Below, piece after piece: positions 51,194 to 58,556 of a DNA stretch of 64,000 nucleotides. The notes under the pieces are model-generated. The model was not told the DNA's origin. It worked only from the letters and a program-made list of their open reading frames with translations, and did not search any database. The stretch covers positions 11,887-75,886 of the forward strand of contig JAZLLH010000061.1 in NCBI GenBank assembly GCA_045598025.1. Direction: 5' to 3'. Both the position numbers and the translations under genes were made by a program. Origin of the DNA: UBA1195 sp045598025. GTDB taxonomy: Bacteria; Bacteroidota; Bacteroidia; Bacteroidales; WCHB1-69. Every line of letters starts with the position of its first letter. Position 1 is the first letter of the stretch.

Positions 51194-53800
51194 TTCAGGC
51201 GAGGCCTTCTTGTTGTAAAAGACAAAGGCATCATCTATATAATCTATGGTAATCACCTCCTCCGGCATCAGTTTGTCCGCCAATATCATTTTGGATAAAT
51301 TATTAAGTATCTGTTTCTGTATCACTCTTTTCAAAGGTCTTGCCCCATATTGTGGATCATAGCCGGAAGCGGCCAGCGCATCCAAGGCATAATCCGTCAG
51401 AGACAGGGACAGATTATTCTGTGAAAGCAATTCCTCCAACTGCCGCATCTGCAATTTGACAATGCTGCGGATTTCCTTTTTGCTCAAGGGTTTAAACATG
51501 AGTATTTCATCAATACGGTTCAGCAACTCGGGACGGATGGTCTTTCTCAAAAGCGTCATCACCTCTTCCTTCGCCTCTTCCACTACCAAATCATCCACTA
51601 CTTCCGCCTTGCTGAAATGCTCCTGTATAATGGAAGATCCCAAATTGGAAGTCATGATGATGATGGTATTTTTAAAATCGGCAACCCGACCTTTGTTATC
51701 TGTCAAACGGCCGTCATCCAGCACCTGCAGCAGAATATTGAATACATCGGGATGGGCTTTTTCTATTTCATCGAACAACACGACAGAGTATGGCTTGCGA
51801 CGCACTTTTTCCGTCAGTTGCCCGCCCTCGTCATAGCCAATGTATCCCGGAGGCGCTCCCACCAGCCGCGACACCGTATGGGCCTCCTGATATTCCGACA
51901 TATCAATCCGGACCATGGCATCCTCCGTATTGAAAAGATATTCCGCCAATGCCTTGGCCAATTCGGTTTTTCCGACTCCGGTAGTTCCCATGAACAGGAA
52001 CGAACCTATGGGACGTTTCGCATCCTGCAATCCGGCTCTGCTCCGACGGATGGCATCTGCTATGGCAGAAATGGCCTCTTCCTGTCCAACCACCCTTTTG
52101 TGCAGTTCTCCTTCCAGATTCAGCAATTTTTCCTTTTCGCTCTGCATCATTCGCTGTACAGGAATTCCAGTCCATCGGGCCACAACAGCGGCCACATCAT
52201 CGGCTCCCACTTCCTGGTCAATCATAGGAGTATCTCCCTGCAACACCTGCAGGTTTTCCGCCGTTTCCGCCAGTTTCGTCTCCAACTCTTTCATTTTTCC
52301 ATAACGCAGTTCGGCCACCTTGCCGTAATTTCCGTTGCGCTCCTCCTGAACAGCCTGAAACTTGGTTTCCTCAATTTCATTCTTGCATTCCTGAATCTGG
52401 TTCACCAGCTGCTTTTCCTGCTCCCAACGGGCCCGCATACTGTTGCGGATTTCTCCCAAAGAAGCAATCTGCTCCGTCAGTCGGGAAATCTTCTCCTGAT
52501 CGTTTTCCCGCTTGATGGCTTCGCGTTCAATTTCCAATTGTCTGATTTTCCGTTCAATATCATCCAATGGTTGGGGTACGGAATTGATTTCCATGCGGAG
52601 CTTGGAAGCAGCTTCATCTATCAGATCAATGGCTTTGTCCGGCAGAAAACGGTCCGCAATATAACGTTGGGACAAGTCCACCGCAGCCACCAGCGCTTCA
52701 TCCAGAATTTTCACCTGATGGTGCTTCTCGTAACGCTCCTTCAATCCCCTTAGAATGGATACTGTAGAAATCCTGTCGGGCTCATCGACATACACTACCT
52801 GAAAACGGCGTTCCAATGCTTTGTCCTTTTCGAAATATTTCTGATATTCCGAAGTCGTAGTGGCACCTATGGCTCGCAATTCCCCTCTGGCCAATGCCGG
52901 TTTCAGGATATTGGCTGCATCCATGGCTCCTTCTCCTCCTCCGGCTCCGACCAGGGTATGGATTTCATCTATGAACAGGATGATTTCTCCATCGCAGGCT
53001 GTCACCTCTTTAATGACACTTTTCAGTCTTTCCTCGAACTCTCCCTTATACTTGGCTCCGGCCACCAAGGCTCCCATATCCAGGGAATACACCTGCTTCA
53101 TCTTCAGATTCTCCGGAACGTCGTCCGAGACGATTCGATGCGCCAATCCTTCTGCAATGGCAGTTTTTCCCACACCGGGCTCGCCAATCAGTATAGGGTT
53201 GTTTTTCGTCCTTCGGCAGAGAATCTGCAATACCCTGCGGATTTCTTCATCCCTCCCGATGACCGGATCCAGTTTTCCCTGACGAGCCAAATCATTCAAA
53301 TTGCGGGCATAACGGTTCAAGGCCTGATAACTCTGCTCTGCATGGGGAGAGTCCACATGGCTGCCCTTCCGCAATTCCATAATGGACTGTTTGAGTCCGG
53401 ATTCACTCAAACCACTGTCTTTTAATAATTTTGACACATCATCCTGCGCAAAGAGCATGCCGTACAGCAGATGCTCCACAGACACATAGTCATCCTTCCA
53501 TTCAGACAATACGACAATGGCTTTCTGTATCGTTTTTTGGGCAGAAGCCGACAGATACACGGAGGAAACATCCCCGCTGACCCGCGGGTAGGATTCTACC
53601 ATGTGGTCAATCACCTTGACTACCATGGAAACATTTACTCCGTTCTTTTTCAAAAGAAAAGGGAGCACATCTTTATCTTCTTCCAGCATTGCCTTCAGCA
53701 GATGAGCATTCTCTATCTGCTGCTGATGATGGGAAATAACTATCGTCTGTGCCTTTTGCAGCACTTCCTGAGATTTCACGGTCAATTGATCTGCATTCAT
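51188..53800 (-). CDS. clpB: ATP-dependent disaggregase ClpB
   Basis: The 870-residue hexameric AAA+ chaperone extracts proteins from aggregates with DnaK. It has the Clp N-domain (about residues 5-145), the first AAA domain with Walker A 'LIGEPGVGKTAIAEGL' (about 205) and 'FIDEIHTLVGAGGGEG', the long coiled-coil middle domain (about 405-525, rich in Glu/Arg/Gln) that distinguishes ClpB from ClpA/ClpC, and the second AAA domain with 'FMGTTGVGKTELAKALAEYL' (about 605) and 'VVLFDEIEKAHPDVFN'. No ClpP-binding loop is seen. A heat-shock-related inverted repeat candidate lies 74 bases upstream. Length and motifs are normal. Confidence 0.97.
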   Translation of the reverse strand: MNADQLTVKSQEVLQKAQTIVISHHQQQIENAHLLKAMLEEDKDVLPFLLKKNGVNVSMVVKVIDHMVESYPRVSGDVSSVYLSASAQKTIQKAIVVLSEWKDDYVSVEHLLYGMLFAQDDVSKLLKDSGLSESGLKQSIMELRKGSHVDSPHAEQSYQALNRYARNLNDLARQGKLDPVIGRDEEIRRVLQILCRRTKNNPILIGEPGVGKTAIAEGLAHRIVSDDVPENLKMKQVYSLDMGALVAGAKYKGEFEERLKSVIKEVTACDGEIILFIDEIHTLVGAGGGEGAMDAANILKPALARGELRAIGATTTSEYQKYFEKDKALERRFQVVYVDEPDRISTVSILRGLKERYEKHHQVKILDEALVAAVDLSQRYIADRFLPDKAIDLIDEAASKLRMEINSVPQPLDDIERKIRQLEIEREAIKRENDQEKISRLTEQIASLGEIRNSMRARWEQEKQLVNQIQECKNEIEETKFQAVQEERNGNYGKVAELRYGKMKELETKLAETAENLQVLQGDTPMIDQEVGADDVAAVVARWTGIPVQRMMQSEKEKLLNLEGELHKRVVGQEEAISAIADAIRRSRAGLQDAKRPIGSFLFMGTTGVGKTELAKALAEYLFNTEDAMVRIDMSEYQEAHTVSRLVGAPPGYIGYDEGGQLTEKVRRKPYSVVLFDEIEKAHPDVFNILLQVLDDGRLTDNKGRVADFKNTIIIMTSNLGSSIIQEHFSKAEVVDDLVVEEAKEEVMTLLRKTIRPELLNRIDEILMFKPLSKKEIRSIVKLQMRQLEELLSQNNLSLSLTDYALDALAASGYDPQYGARPLKRVIQKQILNNLSKMILADKLMPEEVITIDYIDDAFVFYNKKASPES

Positions 53801-53873
53801 GATTTTTCTTTTTTCAAGTCCACCACCACATACTCAAATCCTGTTCCAAAATTCAAATCAGACAAAAAACTGC

Positions 53874-53908
53874 CAAAATTGCACATTATGCGCAATTTTA
53901 AGGACAAA
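53874..53908. promoter_or_regulatory. Inverted repeat with 9-base spacer in front of clpB
   Basis: AAAATTGC (53875-53882) and GCAATTTT (53892-53899) are perfect inverted arms separated by 9 bases. On the minus strand the left arm overlaps CAATTTTG, a -7 box with one mismatch, and TTTG at 53905-53908 lies 23 bases beyond. The geometry resembles CIRCE (9-base spacer) but the sequence does not. It may be an operator for clpB. Confidence 0.4.
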
Positions 53909-53998
53909 ATGTCAGCAAATCATTTTTTTTCGGAAGTTTTGATGTTCATACCTGATTTTTATGGACATTTGCATATTGATTTTAATGGGATAAATTTT

Positions 53999-56347
53999 AT
54001 GAAAATTAAATTTAATCGATTGATTACCAGTTTGTTGGCATTGGCTTGTGTTTCCGGTTACAGTCAATCGGAATGGTCCAGAATGGAAAAAAACATCCTG
54101 ATTCAACAGCCAAAAAGTTCTGAATTTCTTCGTAGTAGTGTGAGCCCGAGCCCAATAGTAGCTCAGAGCACAACACCTCTCCCCGATGCGGGAATTACGG
54201 TAGAAAATCCTTTGCAAATCAAGGATGCAGAAGGTGAGTTTACCTCCAAGCGCATTCTCAAACCCGGAGAATGTCTGGTATTTGAAATCAATGACAAAGA
54301 ATTGAAAGAGGATTCCTCCGCATTGGAAATCCTTTCAGAAGACATTGAAAACGCCATCGCCCGTGTGCCTGCATGGCTTAGGTACGACCTGAAATTCAAA
54401 TTCCGCAACACCGAATATCCGGTGCTGCGCACTCAGATGGTCAACCTTATCAACCAAACACCCAAACGCTATTTGGACGAAGTTGCCTACCAACTCACCT
54501 ACCTCCCGACAGAAGTGTTGAAGGACAGCCGTTTCATCAATACATGGGATTGGCTGGTAAAAAATGTAGAACTGATATACACTCATGCGGATTCCCTGAA
54601 ATACGTTCGCCTGGTTGAACACGGAGACACGGCCAGCGGGGACTGGTACACTACTACCGAATACAAAATCAGACAGAACGGTCAGTACATCTGGAGGGAA
54701 ATCGACCGTTACTATTATTACATGTTTATCGTCATGCCCAAAATTGAACAAGAAGGCGTCTACGTGACCGATAAAGCTTCCTCTACCGGCCAGCGCACCT
54801 GGGGATACGGATGGAGAGAATACCTCTGGTCCGATCCGGATTCAACACACAGCTACCGCCCGGTGGGTATTTCCGGATACAAAGTGGTCAGTTCGTCTGG
54901 CGCCTACGACACCCTGAAGGTGGATTCGGTTCCCCGCTTCGGAGAAATCATGCAGATGCCTGAATATTTGTGGGACGAACAAACCGGCATATGGTTTTTC
55001 CTGCGAGACTTCAAAGCCAGCGATCATGCTTTGAATGTGCTGGGCAACTGGTGTTCCCGCTGCATTCCCATGGATGTGACTTCCAGTGATGACTATCGTC
55101 CTTCCCAACCCAACCAAATTGCATGGAAACACGTGGGCAACTGCCATGAAGATGCCCTGCTGGTAGCCGCTGCGGCCCGCACGGCGCTTATCCCCCTCAT
55201 GCATATCGGTGACTTCTGCGATGACCACGTATGGGGCATGATGCACGATGGAGGAGACAGCCTGTGGCATCATTTCGAATTCTTCCGTGGAGGGTGCTCT
55301 CCCTCCAGACCCTACTATTGGGGAATGACCAATATGCAGCCAAACGGAAACTACGGATGGAACAGTTCCTTGGTGCAAGGTTATGTGCCGGACGGAACCC
55401 TGTTCAACGTATCGGACTATTACACCGAAAAGACTCCTGCCAGCTACATGGAACTGACCATTACAGATGCTGACGGAAAACCGGTAGACGGAGCCCGGGT
55501 CAATCTTTACTCCACCAACTACCAATACAGCGCCAACAATCCCTATGTGATGTCCGCCGGATATCTCTGGTCCGATGCCAACGGAAAAATCCGGGCCAAA
55601 TTGGGCAGTGGCAACAAATACTACATGAAAATCAGCCATCCCAAATACGGTTCCTTCCCAGAAGAATCCGGCAGGGTATACGTTATGATCAAAGACAAGA
55701 CCGTGGCCGGCAAATCATACAAAATCAACTATAAATTTTCCGGAACAGCCAAGCGCTCGGAAAGAGCTTCTGCACAAGAAGTGTTTGCCAGCGATAAAGG
55801 ACTGAAACTGAATTTGAGCGCCCGCAACCTTACAGTAGGCAGCAATCCGGTAGATGGCCAGCTTTCTTCCTTCTGCGAACGGACCGGATACTACGCCGGT
55901 TTGAATGTCTACGTAGCGAATGCTGCACAATACGCGGAAAAAGACAGTGCGCTGTATTCTTTCAAAGGATTGGCCAACGGCAGTTTCGACATTCCCCTGC
56001 CCAAAGAAGGCAAATCCTATGTAATAGTCGCCAACGACCGCAACCTCACCAACTACGTAGAAGTTTCCTACAGTGCTTCCCTGACAAGTGCCGGAAATTT
56101 TGACATTACGGGGCTGCAGGAAACAGACAAGGAAGTTATATCCATCTATCCCAATCCGGCCAATGACCGTCTATACCTGCAGACGGAAAGCCCGCTTTGC
56201 CAGGCTGATATCTACAGCACGGACGGACGGTTGGTTAAAACATCCCTTTCCAACGAAATCGGACTGGAAGGAATGCCTGCCGGCATGTACCTGATTCGCG
56301 TAAAGACAAACCGGGGCTGCTCTGTCATGAAATTTGTCAAACAATAA
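53999..56347 (+). CDS. Secreted transglutaminase-like protein with T9SS type A sorting domain
   Basis: The 782-residue protein has a signal peptide ('RLITSLLALACVSGYSQ') and a large extracellular body. A transglutaminase-like cysteine-protease core is suggested by 'WKHVGNCHEDALLVAAAARTALIP' region with Cys382, 'DFCDDHVWGMMHDGG' with His410, and a Trp followed by His-His-Phe-Glu, where the family normally has Asp. A beta-sandwich (about 490-570, 'LTITDADGKPVDGARVNLYS') follows. The last ~75 residues ('ISIYPNPANDRLYL', 'MPAGMYLIRVKTNRG') are a T9SS type A sorting domain that would direct it across the outer membrane and onto the surface. ATG at 53999 begins the signal peptide. The substrate is unknown. 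Related proteins in this phylum are secreted peptidases or cross-linkers. Confidence 0.82.
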   Translation: MKIKFNRLITSLLALACVSGYSQSEWSRMEKNILIQQPKSSEFLRSSVSPSPIVAQSTTPLPDAGITVENPLQIKDAEGEFTSKRILKPGECLVFEINDKELKEDSSALEILSEDIENAIARVPAWLRYDLKFKFRNTEYPVLRTQMVNLINQTPKRYLDEVAYQLTYLPTEVLKDSRFINTWDWLVKNVELIYTHADSLKYVRLVEHGDTASGDWYTTTEYKIRQNGQYIWREIDRYYYYMFIVMPKIEQEGVYVTDKASSTGQRTWGYGWREYLWSDPDSTHSYRPVGISGYKVVSSSGAYDTLKVDSVPRFGEIMQMPEYLWDEQTGIWFFLRDFKASDHALNVLGNWCSRCIPMDVTSSDDYRPSQPNQIAWKHVGNCHEDALLVAAAARTALIPLMHIGDFCDDHVWGMMHDGGDSLWHHFEFFRGGCSPSRPYYWGMTNMQPNGNYGWNSSLVQGYVPDGTLFNVSDYYTEKTPASYMELTITDADGKPVDGARVNLYSTNYQYSANNPYVMSAGYLWSDANGKIRAKLGSGNKYYMKISHPKYGSFPEESGRVYVMIKDKTVAGKSYKINYKFSGTAKRSERASAQEVFASDKGLKLNLSARNLTVGSNPVDGQLSSFCERTGYYAGLNVYVANAAQYAEKDSALYSFKGLANGSFDIPLPKEGKSYVIVANDRNLTNYVEVSYSASLTSAGNFDITGLQETDKEVISIYPNPANDRLYLQTESPLCQADIYSTDGRLVKTSLSNEIGLEGMPAGMYLIRVKTNRGCSVMKFVKQ

Positions 56348-56380
56348 AATCACAGAATATTCACATTTATAAATACTGTC

Positions 56381-56977
56381 ATGAACGATTTAGAGAAAAA
56401 ATCATATGCCATGGGAGCCGCCATCGGCAGTAACTATATGGGAACCGAATGGGATGCTAAAGCTTTTGCCGAAGGATTCATGCACATGGTCAGCCATCAA
56501 CCCCTTTCTTTATCCATGGACGAAATCCAGCACCAGCTTGAAATCTTCCAAACAGAAATGGAAAAAGGAGCACAGAAAGGAGTAGAGGAAGAAAAAGCCA
56601 AAGGCAAGGCTTTTCTGGAAGCCAACAAAAAAAAGGAAAGCATCCATGAAACCGCATCCGGACTGCAATACGAAATCCTTCGGGAAGGAAAGGGAAAAAG
56701 GCCCAACGCAAACAGCCCTGTCACCGTACACTACACCGGAACCTTACTGGACGGCACCGTGTTCGATTCGTCCCGCGAACGGGGCGATAACCCTATTTCC
56801 TTCGCTCTGAACCAGGTGATATCCGGTTGGACGGAAGGTCTTCAGCTGATGCAGGAAGGAGCCTTGTACAAATTCTACATTCCTTCTCATCTGGCCTATG
56901 GAGACAGAGGTGCCGGAAGTCAGATCAAAGGAGGTGCCACTCTGATTTTTGAAGTGGAATTGATCGAAGTGGGATAA
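56381..56977 (+). CDS. FKBP-type peptidyl-prolyl cis-trans isomerase (FklB/FkpA-like)
   Basis: The 198-residue protein catalyses proline isomerisation in folding. It has an N-terminal helical dimerisation domain (about residues 5-90, with 'YAMGAAIGSNYMGTEWDAKA' and an acidic/Lys-rich helix) and a C-terminal FKBP domain (about 100-198). The latter includes 'SPVTVHYTGTLLDGTVFDSS', 'ISFALNQVISGWTEGLQLM' and 'YIPSHLAYGDRGAGSQI', the FK506-binding signature. No signal peptide is visible, so it is probably cytoplasmic, or it lacks a recognisable one. It follows the T9SS cargo gene by 33 bases and precedes the kinase-RapZ gene by one base. Confidence 0.93.
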   Translation: MNDLEKKSYAMGAAIGSNYMGTEWDAKAFAEGFMHMVSHQPLSLSMDEIQHQLEIFQTEMEKGAQKGVEEEKAKGKAFLEANKKKESIHETASGLQYEILREGKGKRPNANSPVTVHYTGTLLDGTVFDSSRERGDNPISFALNQVISGWTEGLQLMQEGALYKFYIPSHLAYGDRGAGSQIKGGATLIFEVELIEVG

Positions 56978-56978
56978 T

Positions 56979-58424
56979 ATGCTGGAAGAAGGTATTTTCA
57001 CCAGTCTGAAGCAACTCTTTTCCAAACATTTTCACAGAGAAGCCGAGACCATTGTCCCTCTGCCCGTTTCAGGATCCAGCCGACGGTATTTCCGAATGCA
57101 AAGCGGAAAGGATTCTGTGTTGGGTGTTTACAACACCGACCATAAGGAGAACCGCGCTTTTCTGTCTTTTACAGAACATTTTCTTCAGAAGGGCATGCCT
57201 GTTCCCCACATCGTGGCTGCCGATTCGGAACAAAACATCTACCTGGAAGAAGATTTGGGAGACGAAACTCTTTTTTCCTTCCGCTGTCACTTCCCGGATT
57301 TTCCTGAAGTCCTGAAATCCAAATACAGGCAGACTTTGAAGGCATTACTGCTTTTCCAGACCAGAGGATCGGAAGGCATGGATACGAATTGGTGCTATCC
57401 CCGAGCGGCCTTTGACCGGCAATCCATACATTGGGACCTGAACTATTTCAAATACTACTTTCTGAAGCTGGCCCACGTCCCCTTTGATGAACAATTGCTG
57501 GAAAACGATTTTCATACCCTGACCGATTTCCTGCTACAGGCCGACAACCGGTTCTTCCTGTTCAGAGATTTCCAGTCCCGAAACATCATGCTAAGGGATG
57601 ATAATCTTTATTTTATTGATTATCAGGGAGGAAGAAAGGGAGCTCTTCCTTACGATGTTGCATCCCTGCTCTACGACGGAAAAGCAGATATTCCGGAGGA
57701 GGTCAGAGACGAATTGCTGGAATACTATCTCAAAGAATTGGAATCTTCCGGCATATGGCCGGTCAGCGAATTCCGGAAATATTACCCTGCCTTTGTACTG
57801 GTCCGCATCCTGCAGGCCATGGGATCCTACGGATACCGCGGATTCTACGAACAGAAAGCGCATTTTCTTACCAGCGTTCCCTATGCCCTACGGAACATGG
57901 TTCATCTGCTGGAACGTTCCGCTTGGGAAGTGGACATTCCCCACCTGCGTCAGGTGTTGCTTTCACTACCCCGATCCGAGCAGTTGCAATCCTTTTCCCA
58001 TGAACCGCTGCATGTAGACATCAGCAGCTTTTCCTACAAGAAAGGGCTTCCGTCCGACGAAAGCGGCAACGGAGGCGGATTTGTATTTGACTGCCGCTGC
58101 CTGCCCAATCCGGGAAGGGAAATACGTTTCCGCCACCTCACAGGAAAAGACGGGGAAGTCATTGCCTACCTGGAAAAAGAAGGAAGCGTGGCCGTATATT
58201 TCGAACATGCTCGCGCCATGGTGGAAATGGCGATAGAAAACTATCTCGCCCGGCATTTTACCCATCTTTCGATATCCTTCGGATGTACCGGAGGACAGCA
58301 TCGTTCGGTCTATTTTGCTCATCGCATGGCCGGGTACATCCAAAAAAAATATCCCCTGGTCCGGGTTCATCTCCAGCATACCGCCCAATCTGACTGGGAA
58401 GTGGAAGCACCGACAGGAATTTGA
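56979..58424 (+). CDS. Fusion of an aminoglycoside-phosphotransferase-type kinase with a RapZ C-terminal domain
   Basis: The 481-residue cytoplasmic protein joins two domains. The N-terminal kinase (about residues 1-330) has the APH fold: 'GSSRRYFRMQSGKDSVLGVYN' (nucleotide-binding region), the catalytic loop 'FLFRDFQSRNIMLRD' (about 193-207, Asp retained; the preceding His is Phe) and the metal Asp in 'LYFIDYQGGRKG'. It resembles AmgK-type sugar kinases such as the N-acetylmuramate kinase. The C-terminal domain (about 350-481) has 'VFDCRCLPNPG' and 'SFGCTGGQHRSVYFA', matching the RapZ C-terminal domain, which in enteric bacteria binds glucosamine-6-phosphate. The P-loop domain of classical RapZ is absent. 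Adjacent to FKBP with one-base spacing. A sugar-sensing role is inferred. Confidence 0.82.
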   Translation: MLEEGIFTSLKQLFSKHFHREAETIVPLPVSGSSRRYFRMQSGKDSVLGVYNTDHKENRAFLSFTEHFLQKGMPVPHIVAADSEQNIYLEEDLGDETLFSFRCHFPDFPEVLKSKYRQTLKALLLFQTRGSEGMDTNWCYPRAAFDRQSIHWDLNYFKYYFLKLAHVPFDEQLLENDFHTLTDFLLQADNRFFLFRDFQSRNIMLRDDNLYFIDYQGGRKGALPYDVASLLYDGKADIPEEVRDELLEYYLKELESSGIWPVSEFRKYYPAFVLVRILQAMGSYGYRGFYEQKAHFLTSVPYALRNMVHLLERSAWEVDIPHLRQVLLSLPRSEQLQSFSHEPLHVDISSFSYKKGLPSDESGNGGGFVFDCRCLPNPGREIRFRHLTGKDGEVIAYLEKEGSVAVYFEHARAMVEMAIENYLARHFTHLSISFGCTGGQHRSVYFAHRMAGYIQKKYPLVRVHLQHTAQSDWEVEAPTGI

Positions 58425-58556
58425 CGCATAAAGCCAAAACGGAAAAAGAAAAATCCGCACCGATGAAATAAAAAATTTTTTCGCAAAATATATGATTCTA
58501 TTCTGCGTTATATACGTTCAGTTTGTATTATAAATATACGGAAACGCATCCCGATT

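Noticed and set aside
51617..52753. Open frame of 378 codons opposite clpB
   Set aside because: Shadow of a canonical ClpB coding region.
53471..53998. In-frame upstream extension of the transglutaminase-like gene
   Set aside because: It overlaps the N-terminal coding part of clpB on the other strand, and the signal peptide starts at 53999.
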